Below the pieces are notes generated by a model, which was given only the letters and a program-made list of their open reading frames with translations, was not told where the DNA came from and did not search any database. Positions 26,035-33,925 of a DNA stretch of 64,000 nt are shown here, one piece after another. The position numbers were made by a program, and so were the translations under genes. Positions within the stretch are counted from its first letter, which is position 1; each line of letters opens with the position of its first letter. This stretch comes from Rathayibacter sp. VKM Ac-2856 (GTDB lineage Bacteria > Actinomycetota > Actinomycetes > Actinomycetales > Microbacteriaceae), in contig NZ_JABMLF010000004.1 of NCBI RefSeq assembly GCF_013205055.1, positions 186,001-250,000 of the forward strand. The letters run 5' to 3'.

Positions 26035-27527
26035 CCGAGGTCGTCACTCCGGGCGGGGTCGTGCGCGGCAGGGTGGTCGCGACGCCCGACGGAGCGGCGC
26101 ACGCCTTCTTCGGCGTGCCGTATCAGCGGGTGGCCGAGCGCTTCCGGCCCGGCGTCGCGGTGGAGCCGTGGGCGGGCGTGCGTGCGGCGACCTCGCCCGG
26201 GCCCGTCGCGCCGCAGCCGTTCGCCGATGCGAACGTCTCCGAGCAGGACTCCCTGCATCTGAGCATCTGGACCCCCGAGCCCGCCGCCCGCGACCTGCCC
26301 GTGCTCGTCTGGGTGCACGGCGGCCTGCACATCGTCGGGTCCAACGCCGAGCCGCTGTCGGACGGCGCGCGCCTCGCCGCCGCGGGCCGGATGGTCGTCG
26401 TCTCGGTGAATCACCGCCTCGGCGCCCTCGGGATGCTGACCCTCGAGCACCTCCTCGGCGCCGACTACGCCGACTCCGCGAACCTCGCCCTGCTCGACGT
26501 GATCGCCGCGCTCCGCTGGGTGCGCTCGGGCGTCGCGGCGTTCGGCGGCGACCCGTCGCGGGTCGTGCTGGCCGGGCAGTCCGCGGGGGCGGTGCTGGTC
26601 TCGGCGCTGCTCGCCGCCCCCGCCGCGGCCGGTCTGCTCTCGCGCGCCGTGCTGCAGAGCGGGAACCCGGAGCGGATCGGCACACGGGAGTACGGCGAGG
26701 GCGTCACCGCCGAGCTGCTGTCGCTCCTCGGCGCGGAGGAGGAGCCGTCGCGGCTGCTCACGCTGCCGTGGGAGGACGTGGTCGCCGCCCAGCAGCGGCT
26801 GATCGAGCGGCGCTCGGCCGGCCACCCGAACCCGACGCCCGTCTTCCGTCCGAGTCTCGACGGCCGCGTGCTGCCCGCCGCGCCGGTCGACGCGGTCGCC
26901 GCCGGTGCGTCCTCCTCGGTGGATCTGATCATCGGCACGAACGTGAACGAGGGCTCCGGCTTCGTCGATCCGGGCGGCCCGGACCCGGCGCCGGAGCTCC
27001 TCGAGCGCGAGCTGGCGCTGCTCCTGCCGCACTGGCCCGCGGTGCGCGGCAGCCGGACGGAGGCGTTCGCCGCCGCCCTGCGCGCCGACCTCGGCCGCGA
27101 GGTGTCCGGCGCCGAGCAGCTCGAGGCCTGCCTCGCCGAGACGATCTACCGCCAGCCGAGCCGGCGCCTCCTCGACGCCCGGGCGGGCGCGACCGGCTCC
27201 ACCCGCGCCTACCTCTTCACCTGGGAGCAGCCCGCCGCCGCGGGACCTCGCCGCGCCGGCCACTCCCTCGAGCTGCCGTTCCTCTTCCGGACCCTCGACT
27301 CCGCCGCCGCCCCCGCCGAGGTCGGCGACAACGCCCCCGCCTCCCTCCGCGACGAGCTCACCCGCCGCTGGTCCGCCTTCGCCGCCACCGGCGACCCCGG
27401 CCCCGACTGGCCGGAGTACGCCCCGTCCGGCGCGACCCTCCTCCTCGCCGAGTCCTCCCGTGTCGCCGACGCCCCGCGCGACGCCGTCCGCCGCCTCGTC
27501 GCCTCCGCGGAGCCGCCGCCCTCCTGA
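26031..27527 (+). CDS. Type B carboxylesterase
   Basis: Alpha/beta-hydrolase esterase of 498 residues, cytosolic (no signal peptide). Oxyanion loop WVHGGLHIVGS, nucleophile serine in AGQSAGAV (the family usually has GESAG), acid in NVNEGSGF and histidine in GHSLELPF. It overlaps the ROK repressor by four bases, so it is co-expressed. In a mannan locus it may remove acetyl or feruloyl groups from imported oligosaccharides, but this is only suggested by position. Confidence 0.88.
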   Translation: MTEVVTPGGVVRGRVVATPDGAAHAFFGVPYQRVAERFRPGVAVEPWAGVRAATSPGPVAPQPFADANVSEQDSLHLSIWTPEPAARDLPVLVWVHGGLHIVGSNAEPLSDGARLAAAGRMVVVSVNHRLGALGMLTLEHLLGADYADSANLALLDVIAALRWVRSGVAAFGGDPSRVVLAGQSAGAVLVSALLAAPAAAGLLSRAVLQSGNPERIGTREYGEGVTAELLSLLGAEEEPSRLLTLPWEDVVAAQQRLIERRSAGHPNPTPVFRPSLDGRVLPAAPVDAVAAGASSSVDLIIGTNVNEGSGFVDPGGPDPAPELLERELALLLPHWPAVRGSRTEAFAAALRADLGREVSGAEQLEACLAETIYRQPSRRLLDARAGATGSTRAYLFTWEQPAAAGPRRAGHSLELPFLFRTLDSAAAPAEVGDNAPASLRDELTRRWSAFAATGDPGPDWPEYAPSGATLLLAESSRVADAPRDAVRRLVASAEPPPS

Positions 27528-27561
27528 GCCCGCGCGCCCCGCGCCCGCGCCCGCTCCCGCT

Positions 27562-27597
27562 CCCACGCCCACGCCCACGCCCACGCCCACGCCCACG
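27562..27597. repeat. Six exact CCCACG hexamers
   Basis: Pure tandem of CCCACG directly behind the esterase gene, next to the two GTTGTCG hairpins. Confidence 0.9.
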
Positions 27598-27604
27598 CTC
27601 CAAA

Positions 27605-27727
27605 AGTTGTCGTACTCGCCCTCCCACTACGACAACTCCTGCGCGCTCGAGGCCACCCGCCGCCGCTCCGACGCTCGACCCTCCAGGAGTTGTCGTACTC
27701 GGGCGTCGAGTGCGACAACTTCTGGAG
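27605..27727. repeat. Pair of GTTGTCGTACTCG-family hairpins between convergent genes
   Basis: First hairpin: AGTTGTCGTA (27605-27614) with TACGACAACT (27628-27637), 10 perfect pairs. Second: CTCCAGGAGTTGTCGTACTC (from 27681) with its complement ending 27727, 21 positions with two mismatches. Both share the core AGTTGTCGTACTCG. They lie between the esterase and exporter genes and probably end transcription both ways. Confidence 0.8.
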
Positions 27728-27761
27728 AGTGGGGGGGGCGGCGGGGCGGGGAGCCCGCGCG

Positions 27762-28262
27762 TCACGCCAGGCCGGCGCCGCTCAGCGCGAGCGTCGCGAT
27801 CACCGTCAGCACCGTCGTCCACAGGACGATCGCGACGGCCTGCCAGAGCAGGACGCGGCCCTTCGCGACTCCGGAGCCGGCGAGCATCACCGCGGTGAAG
27901 TGCGTCGGCAGCAGCAGCGGGCCGAGCAGGCTCACGCCGGGGACGCCGTAGCGGGTGAACGCCCGCTGGAACTTCTCGCGGCGGGCGGTCGTGCGCGTGC
28001 GCGGCTTCCCGCCGGTGATCGCCGAGCGGACGCCGGCGCCCAGCAGCACGAGCAGCGCCACGCAGAGGAAGTTGCCCGCGGCGGCCGACACCGCGGCGAC
28101 GACCGGGTGGATGCCGCCGACGATGCCGATCGTCGCGGCGCCCTCGCCCTCGATGAAGGGCACGGCTCCGGCGAGCGCCACCACGAGCGGCTGGACGAGG
28201 TCGGGGACCTCCTGGAGGAGTCCCTGGAATCCGAGGATCGCGTCGCTGACGATGGTCGACAT
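27762..28262 (-). CDS. Small multidrug export family (PF06695-like) membrane protein
   Basis: 166-residue membrane protein with four or five helices. It has the family pattern PFIEGEGAATIGIVGGIHPVVA, GNFLCVALLVLL, a basic cytosolic loop (RTRTTARREKFQRAFTRYG) and LLGPLLLPTHFTA. Function in this family is poorly known; the drug-export name is historical. GGAG sits ahead of the ATG. It is divergent from the two-component system, which may control it. Confidence 0.75.
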   Translation of the reverse strand: MSTIVSDAILGFQGLLQEVPDLVQPLVVALAGAVPFIEGEGAATIGIVGGIHPVVAAVSAAAGNFLCVALLVLLGAGVRSAITGGKPRTRTTARREKFQRAFTRYGVPGVSLLGPLLLPTHFTAVMLAGSGVAKGRVLLWQAVAIVLWTTVLTVIATLALSGAGLA

Positions 28263-28428
28263 GGTGCTGTCTCCTTCTTCCCGTGCGGCCGGGCCGCCGC
28301 CCCGTCGTTCGGGACGTGTCCATCCCAGCCCGCGGCGAGGGGTGCCCGGCAGTGCCCTCCCGTCACCGCGACTCGGGAGGAACGACCGACCGAGGGGTGA
28401 CATCTGTCATGGTCGTAGCCTGGGCCGC

Positions 28429-29706
28429 ATGCCGACCGCGCTGCCCGCCCCCGCCGACACCACCGCCGCTCCCCCCTCCGGGAAAGGGGTCTCCGCGACC
28501 TGGTGGTACACGCTCCTCTCGGCCGGCTCGTTCGTCCTCGCGGTGCTGTTCGGCTGGGCGGTGCCCCTGCTGGTCGGCGGAGCGGAGCCGTGGCGGGTGC
28601 TCGGCTACCTCGCCGGCGCGGCGGTCTGGACGGCGGTGTTCGCCGTCTCCGCGCAGCATTACCGCCGGGCCGACGGCGAGGCCCCGCAGGTCGGCGCGCG
28701 GGCGGTCGGCGCGCGGGCGCTCGGAGTGGCGGCGCTCGGTGTCGCCGGTGCCGCGGCGACCGGTCTCGCGACGGGCAGCACGACGCTGCCGCTCTCGCTG
28801 GTGTTCGTCCTGGTCGGGCTCCTGCCGTGGCCGCGCGGGGTCCGCTGGCGGGTCACGGTGCTCCTCACCGCCCTGCTCCTGCTGAGCGCCTGGCTCGAGT
28901 TCGAGCGGGTGACCGGCGACGCCCCGCTGTCGCTCGCCCCCGAGGCCGCGCCGGTGCTGTTCGCCTTCGCGATCGGGCTGCCGTTCTCGATCGTCAGCAT
29001 GCTCTGGTGGTGGGACATCGTCCGCGAGCTCGACCGGGCGCGGCTCGCGGAGGGGCGCCTCGCGGCCGCGCAGGAGCGGCTCATCCTGGCCGGCGACGTG
29101 CACGATCTGCAGGGGCACCATCTGCAGGTGATCGCCCTGCAGCTCGAGCTGGCCGAGCGGCTGCTCCGCGACGATCCCGACGGCGCCCTCGAGCAGCTGC
29201 GCGCCGCTCAGCGCTCGGTCGACGGGGCGCGCACCGGCACCCGCGAGCTGGCCACCCGCTTCCGCAGCGTCTCGCTCGCCGACGAGCTCGCCAACGCCGC
29301 CGACCTCCTCCGCTCGGCGGGCCTGCGGGTCGAGCTGGCCGTCGATCCCGACGCCGACCGCGCGCCCGCCGACGTGCTCGGGCCGGTGATCCGCGAGAGC
29401 ACGACCAACATCCTCAAGCACGGCGGCGGCGAGTCCGCGCGTCTGCGGCTGGCGCGCGAGGCGGGGTCGTGGCGCTTCCAGGCGGTGAACGACGTGCCGG
29501 AGGGAGCGGAGGCGGCGGCGATCGGCGGCTCCGGGGCGACCGGGAGCTCCGGGGGCACGCGGAGCACCGGCGGCACCGGCGGCACCGGCGGCTCCGGCGT
29601 CGTCGGCATGACCGAGCGGATCGAGCGGGCCGGCGGCACCCTGCGCGCCCGGACGGTGCGCCGCTCCTTCGAGCTCGACGCGCGCGTGCCCGGCGGTGCC
29701 GCGTGA
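28429..29706 (+). CDS. Sensor histidine kinase (HisKA_3 type) with low-complexity insert
   Basis: 425-residue membrane sensor kinase. Five or six hydrophobic helices span about 22-200; the dimerisation helix carries the phospho-acceptor histidine in GDVHDLQGHHLQV near residue 225; the ATPase N-box is RESTTNILKHG near 325. After VNDVPEG the ATP-lid region is filled with about 25 residues of Gly/Ser/Thr repeats before GVVGMTERIERAGG. The usual D-x-G-x-G box is not clear. The stop overlaps the regulator gene in GTGA. The signal is unknown. Confidence 0.88.
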   Translation: MPTALPAPADTTAAPPSGKGVSATWWYTLLSAGSFVLAVLFGWAVPLLVGGAEPWRVLGYLAGAAVWTAVFAVSAQHYRRADGEAPQVGARAVGARALGVAALGVAGAAATGLATGSTTLPLSLVFVLVGLLPWPRGVRWRVTVLLTALLLLSAWLEFERVTGDAPLSLAPEAAPVLFAFAIGLPFSIVSMLWWWDIVRELDRARLAEGRLAAAQERLILAGDVHDLQGHHLQVIALQLELAERLLRDDPDGALEQLRAAQRSVDGARTGTRELATRFRSVSLADELANAADLLRSAGLRVELAVDPDADRAPADVLGPVIRESTTNILKHGGGESARLRLAREAGSWRFQAVNDVPEGAEAAAIGGSGATGSSGGTRSTGGTGGTGGSGVVGMTERIERAGGTLRARTVRRSFELDARVPGGAA

Positions 29707-30305
29707 TCCGCGTGCTCCTCGCCGACGACGAGGACATGATCCGCACTGCCCTCGCCGCCCTGCTCCGGCTGGAGCCCGACCTCGAGATCGTCGGCGAGTG
29801 CCGCGACGGCGCGGAGGCGGTCGCCGAGGCGGTGCGGCTCGAGCCCGACGTCTGCCTCTTCGACGTCGAGATGCCCGGGATGGACGGCATCGAGGCGGCC
29901 GAGCGCCTGCGCCGCGTCTCGGCGACCCGCGTCATCGTCGTCACCCGGCACGCGCGGCCCGGCGTGCTGCGTCGCGCGCTGGCCGTCGGCGTGAGCGGCT
30001 TCCTGCCCAAGTCGCGGCGGGTGGAGGACGTGGCGGAGGTCATCCGCCAGGTCGCCGCGGGCCGCCGCTACGTCGATCCCGAGATCGCCGCCGACGCCCT
30101 CGCGACGACGCGCAGCCCGCTCACCGACCGCGAGCTGGACGTGCTGAGCGCCGGAGCCCGCGGCGAGACCACCGGCGCCATCGCGAAGGCGCTGCACCTC
30201 TCCTCCGGCACCGTCCGCAACCACGTCTCGTCGATCCTCCGCAAGCTCGACGTCGACACCCGGCAGCGCGCGGTCATCGAGGCCCGCGAGAACGGCTGGA
30301 TCTGA
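29703..30305 (+). CDS. NarL/LuxR-family response regulator
   Basis: 200 residues: receiver domain (about 1-120) with acidic pair ADDED, phospho-acceptor aspartate in CLFDVEMPG and lysine in FLPKS; LuxR-type helix-turn-helix at about 135-195 (LTDRELDVLSAGARGETTGAIAKALHLSSGTVRNH). GTG start overlaps the kinase stop. Partner of the upstream kinase. Targets are not shown; the divergent small exporter is one candidate. Confidence 0.92.
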   Translation: MIRVLLADDEDMIRTALAALLRLEPDLEIVGECRDGAEAVAEAVRLEPDVCLFDVEMPGMDGIEAAERLRRVSATRVIVVTRHARPGVLRRALAVGVSGFLPKSRRVEDVAEVIRQVAAGRRYVDPEIAADALATTRSPLTDRELDVLSAGARGETTGAIAKALHLSSGTVRNHVSSILRKLDVDTRQRAVIEARENGWI

Positions 30306-30351
30306 CCCGCAGCCCCGCCGTCCCGCAACCCGCCGCCCCGCCGTCCACCCG

Positions 30352-30973
30352 GCGTCCGATCTGCAGGCGATCCACCCCTCCTGCCTCCCGCCGTAGCGCC
30401 GGCACACGCCTTCCCCGCCGGATCACCTGCACAACCGACGAGCACCTGCACAACGCACCAGCACCTGCACACCGGACGAGCACGCCGCAGCACGGAGGCG
30501 TGCTGTCCGATCTGCAGGCGATCCACCCCTCCTGCCTCCCGCCCTAGCGCCGGCACACGCCTTCCCCGGCGGATCACCTGCACACCGGACAAGCACCTGC
30601 ACAACGCACCAGCACCTACACCGGACGAGCGCGCCGCAGCGTGGAGGCGGCATGTCCGATCTGCAGGCGATCCGCGCCTCCTGCCTCCCGCCCTCGCACC
30701 GGTAAACGGCTTCCACGCCGGATCACCTGCACAACAGACGAGCACCCCGCAGCACGGAGGCGTGCTGTCCGATCTGCAGGCGATCCGCGCCTCCCGCCCC
30801 CGTCCTCACCTGCACAACGGACAAGCACCTGCACATCGGACGAGCACCTGCACATCGGACGAGCACGTCGGAGCGCGGCGGCGTGCTGTCCGATGTGCAG
30901 GCGATCCGCCGCGCACGGGACGCGCGGACGCGGCGGAGACCGCGTTCCCGCGGGGATCGCCTGCAGATCGGAC
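30352..30973. repeat. Array B: second TCCGATCTGCAGG-family array
   Basis: Forward elements TCCGATCTGCAGGCGATC (last copy GATGTGCAGG) begin at 30355, 30505, 30655, 30768 and 30889 (periods 150, 150, 113, 121). Inverted partners of the type GGATCACCTGCACA follow each, and the units are padded with extra AGCACCTGCACAACGCACC steps. It ends with GGATCGCCTGCAGATCGGAC. It lies between the convergent regulator and aldehyde dehydrogenase genes. Same core as array A at 4272-5179, but different unit interiors. Confidence 0.9.
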
Positions 30974-30993
30974 AGGCGGCAGAGCACCGAGGC

Positions 30994-32445
30994 TCAGAGC
31001 GCGACGACCACGCTCTTCAGCTCGCAGAACGAGCGCAGCGCCTCCTCGCCCAGGTCGCGCCCGAGCCCCGACTCCCCCACGCCGCCGAACGACAGCGCCG
31101 GGTCGAACAGGTTGTACGTGTTGACCCACACCGTCCCCGCGCGCAGCCGCCGGCCCATCCGGTGCGCCCGCGACAGGTCGCGGGTCCAGACGCCCGCCGC
31201 GAGGCCGTAGGTCTGGTCGTTGGCGAGGGCCACCGCCTCGTCCTCGTCCTCGAAGGGGATGATGCCGACGACCGGTCCGAAGATCTCCTCGCGCGCGATG
31301 GTCATCGTGTTCGTCACGCCGGTGAACAGCGTCGGCTCCACGTAGAAGCCCGGCCGGTCCGGCACTCCGCCGCCGACCGCGACGACCGCGCCCTCCGCCT
31401 CGCCCTGCGCGATGTAGCCGAGCACCTGCTGCCGCTGCTCCTCCGACACCAGCGGCCCGACGGTCACGCCGCCGGCCAGCCCGTCGCCGAGCGCGACCCG
31501 CCGCACCGCCGCGGTCAGCCGCTCCGTTGCCTCCTCGAGGATCGAGCGCTGCACCAGCAGCCGACTGCCCGCCGTGCACATCTGGCCGGAGTGGCCGAAC
31601 GACGCCCGCATCGCGGTCAGCACGACCGCGTCCAGGTCCGCGTCCTCGAACACGATGTTCGGGCTCTTGCCGCCGAGCTCCAGGGTCAGCCGGGTGAAGT
31701 CCTCGCTCGCGGCCCGCATCACCTTCCGCCCGACCTCGGTGCTGCCGGTGAAGGACACCTTGCTGACCAGCGGGTGCTCGGTGAGCGCCGCGCCCACCCG
31801 CCCGTCGCCGGTGAGCACGTTCACGACTCCCGCGGGGACGCCCGCCTCCTCGCAGAGGGCCGCGAGGCGCAGCATGGTCAGCGGAGTCTGCTCCGCCGGC
31901 TTCACGACCACGGTGCAGCCCGCGGCGAGCGCCGGCGCCAGCTTGAAGCTCGCCGTCATGATCGGGAAGTTCCACGGCAGGATCAGCGCCGCCACTCCGA
32001 CCGGCTCGAGCGTCGTGTACACGTGGTGCTGCGCGTCGACGGGCACGACGGTGCCGGTCAGACGCGAGGGGGCGCCGGCGTAGTAGCGGAAGACGCGCGC
32101 CGACGTCGCGGTGTCGGCGCGCGAGCGCTCGATCGGCTTGCCGTTGTCACGGGTCTCGAGCACCGCGAGCTCCTCGAGGCGCTCCTCGATCAGGTCGGCG
32201 ACGCGGTTCAGGATGCGGCTGCGGTCGTGCGGACTCATCCCGCTCCAGCGCGCGTCGTCGTGCGCGCGGCGGGCGGCGCGGACGGCCGCCTCGATCTCGG
32301 CGGGGCCGGCCTGCGGGACGCGGGTGAGCAGCTCCTCCGTCGCGGGGTCGACGATGTCGAGCATCTCCGCCCCCTCGGGCGCGAGCCACGCGCCGTCGAC
32401 GAGGAAGGGCTCGATCGGCGCGAGCGGGGCGAGCGTGTCTCTCAT
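30994..32445 (-). CDS. NAD(P)-dependent aldehyde dehydrogenase
   Basis: 483-residue cytosolic aldehyde dehydrogenase. The oxyanion asparagine lies in LPWNFPI, the Rossmann glycine run in FTGSTEVG, the general base in LELGGKSPN and the catalytic cysteine in GQMCTAGSR. All key residues are present. I chose ATG at 32445, which fits family length; a GTG 48 bases upstream is possible. It lies 187 bases behind the phosphotriesterase-like gene on the same strand. Substrate unknown. Confidence 0.88.
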   Translation of the reverse strand: MRDTLAPLAPIEPFLVDGAWLAPEGAEMLDIVDPATEELLTRVPQAGPAEIEAAVRAARRAHDDARWSGMSPHDRSRILNRVADLIEERLEELAVLETRDNGKPIERSRADTATSARVFRYYAGAPSRLTGTVVPVDAQHHVYTTLEPVGVAALILPWNFPIMTASFKLAPALAAGCTVVVKPAEQTPLTMLRLAALCEEAGVPAGVVNVLTGDGRVGAALTEHPLVSKVSFTGSTEVGRKVMRAASEDFTRLTLELGGKSPNIVFEDADLDAVVLTAMRASFGHSGQMCTAGSRLLVQRSILEEATERLTAAVRRVALGDGLAGGVTVGPLVSEEQRQQVLGYIAQGEAEGAVVAVGGGVPDRPGFYVEPTLFTGVTNTMTIAREEIFGPVVGIIPFEDEDEAVALANDQTYGLAAGVWTRDLSRAHRMGRRLRAGTVWVNTYNLFDPALSFGGVGESGLGRDLGEEALRSFCELKSVVVAL

Positions 32446-32469
32446 GGGGTCTGCGTCTCTCTCATCGGG

Positions 32470-32600
32470 GGCGTGATCGGGATCGGTGGTCACCGGCAGC
32501 GGCGGTCATCGGCGGCGGCCGTCGTCGGTATCGGTGGTCATCGGCATCGGTCGGCATCGGCGGTCATCGGAGTCGGCGTCAGCTGAGTCGGCGTCATCGG
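32470..32600. repeat. GGTCATCGG/GGCATCGG short tandem tract
   Basis: Irregular repeats of GGTCATCGG, GGTATCGG and GGCATCGG fill the gap between the aldehyde dehydrogenase and the phosphotriesterase-like gene. Confidence 0.65.
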
Positions 32601-32632
32601 GCACCGCCGGTCGTCGGGTCCGCGGACCGCGG

Positions 32633-33655
32633 TCACGGCCGGTCCAGCAGCCGGGCCGGCTCCTCGACGCTCATCCGGCGCAGCAGGTCGTCCGCGACGC
32701 CGAGGGCGCGCAGCCCCGGGAGGACCCGCGCGCCGAGGTGGTCGAAGCCGTGCCCGCCGAAGCGGCGCAGCTGGCCCTTCGTCCAGGTGCTGTGGCCGAG
32801 CACCCAGCGGATGCCGGGGTCGGTGCCGAGCAGCTCCAGCAGTGCGTCCAGGCGCTGCGGGTCGCTCGCGTTGCGGATCCGGCCGACGTGGGCGCCCTCG
32901 TTGCCGAAGCAGAGCTCGAGCACGGCGCCGGCTCCGCCGAGGTCGCGGAGGTAGGCCAGGTCGAGGAACTCGTCGACCGTGCTGAAGACCACGCGGTCGG
33001 GCGCGACTCCCTCGGCGACCACGTGCGCGAGCACCTCGAGTCCGTTGCGGGCGTCGGCGGCGAGCCGGACGGTGATCGCCGAGCCCGTGGCGGCGGCGGC
33101 GCGGGCCGCGGCGGTGAGGCTGATCCGCTCCTGCTCCCCCTCGGCGGTCGCGAAGGCGCCGGTCGTCCCCATCAGGCCGAGGAGCCCGGCGCGGTAGGAG
33201 GTCCCGGGGATCGCCTCGGTCAGCGCCCGGAGGAACAGCGCGGTGCGGCCGTCGACGTCGAGCGCGAGGTACCACTCGGGCAGCAGCCGCGGGAGGTAGG
33301 CGCCGTAGCCGGCCGCGATCGCGACGTCGGAGCGCTCGGCCAGCTCGGGCAGGCGGGTGCGGTCGGGGCCGAAGCCGAGCGAGCTGAGGTCGACGGCCAG
33401 GCCGAGACCGGCGGCGGCACCGAGGCGCAGCTCGTCGGCGAGCAGCTCGACGTCGTCGAGACGGAGGTTGTCGGCGAGCGCGAGCTGGCTCCAGCGCAGG
33501 GCGGCGGCGAGCCCGGCGGTGACCGGCGCGTCCGGATCGAGCGCCTCGACACCGGGCCGCTGCAGCGCGCTCGCATCGGTCAGCAGGTGCTCGTGCATCG
33601 AGACGGCGCCGAGGCCCGCGGGCTCGATCGGGCCGAGGACCGTCTGGATCGCCAT
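32633..33655 (-). CDS. Phosphotriesterase-family protein with degenerate metal site
   Basis: 340-residue TIM-barrel amidohydrolase relative. The first metal motif survives (MHEHL, residues 20-24). The family lysine region reads LLGLMGTTG, the next histidine motif (vHt) reads ITVRLAAD, the gHxD motif reads FSTVDE, and the last aspartate site reads LGHSTW. Four of the usual ligands therefore seem lost. The fold is still well kept, for example GIRWVLGHS and LRALGVADDLLRRMSVEEPARLL. It may be a non-catalytic or changed enzyme. Promoter elements lie at 33684-33714. Confidence 0.8.
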   Translation of the reverse strand: MAIQTVLGPIEPAGLGAVSMHEHLLTDASALQRPGVEALDPDAPVTAGLAAALRWSQLALADNLRLDDVELLADELRLGAAAGLGLAVDLSSLGFGPDRTRLPELAERSDVAIAAGYGAYLPRLLPEWYLALDVDGRTALFLRALTEAIPGTSYRAGLLGLMGTTGAFATAEGEQERISLTAAARAAAATGSAITVRLAADARNGLEVLAHVVAEGVAPDRVVFSTVDEFLDLAYLRDLGGAGAVLELCFGNEGAHVGRIRNASDPQRLDALLELLGTDPGIRWVLGHSTWTKGQLRRFGGHGFDHLGARVLPGLRALGVADDLLRRMSVEEPARLLDRP

Positions 33656-33683
33656 ACGTCGCCTCCCCCGCGACTCCCTGTCG

Positions 33684-33714
33684 CTGGATCCAATATAGGC
33701 CCGGGTGGATCCAG
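33684..33714 (-). promoter_or_regulatory. Twin TGGATCCA operator around a TATATT -10
   Basis: Two copies of the self-palindrome TGGATCCA (33685-33692 and 33706-33713) are spaced 21 bases centre to centre, two helical turns. On the minus strand TATATT lies between them and fits the -10 of the phosphotriesterase-like gene. The layout suits a dimeric repressor binding cooperatively. Confidence 0.55.
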
Positions 33715-33775
33715 AAGCGACGTGTCGGTACTCTCCCAGGCTCGCGCTCGCCGTCCCTGAGTAGAATCGCAGGCA

Positions 33776-33902
33776 GCAAGGGGAGTACTCCCGTCTGCGG
33801 TGAGCCCGTCATTACGGATGCGAGAGAGCATCCCGGGCCATCGGCTCCGCCACCACCTCCGAGAGGTCGTCGGCCGGAGTGGAGGAGACCTTGGTCCCGT
33901 GT
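33776..33902 (+). ncRNA. yybP-ykoY manganese riboswitch
   Basis: The leader of the TerC gene has the hallmark GGGGAGTA (33780-33787) followed by CTCCCGTC and, at the 3' side, GGAGACCTTGGTCCC (33884-33898), the two conserved sides of the yybP-ykoY aptamer that bind Mn2+. A TAGAAT -10 lies at 33762-33767. The aptamer ends just ahead of the ribosome site GGAG (33915), so control may be at translation. TerC-type exporters are classic targets of this riboswitch. Confidence 0.8.
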
Positions 33903-33925
33903 CGACCACCCCCTTGGAGCACCCT

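Noticed and set aside
32445-32493. GTG start at 32493 for the aldehyde dehydrogenase
   Set aside because: It adds 16 residues made of short repeats and has no ribosome site; ATG at 32445 fits family length.
33899-33901. GTG start of TerC at 33899
   Set aside because: It lies in the 3' side of the riboswitch; GTG at 33926 has a proper GGAG site.
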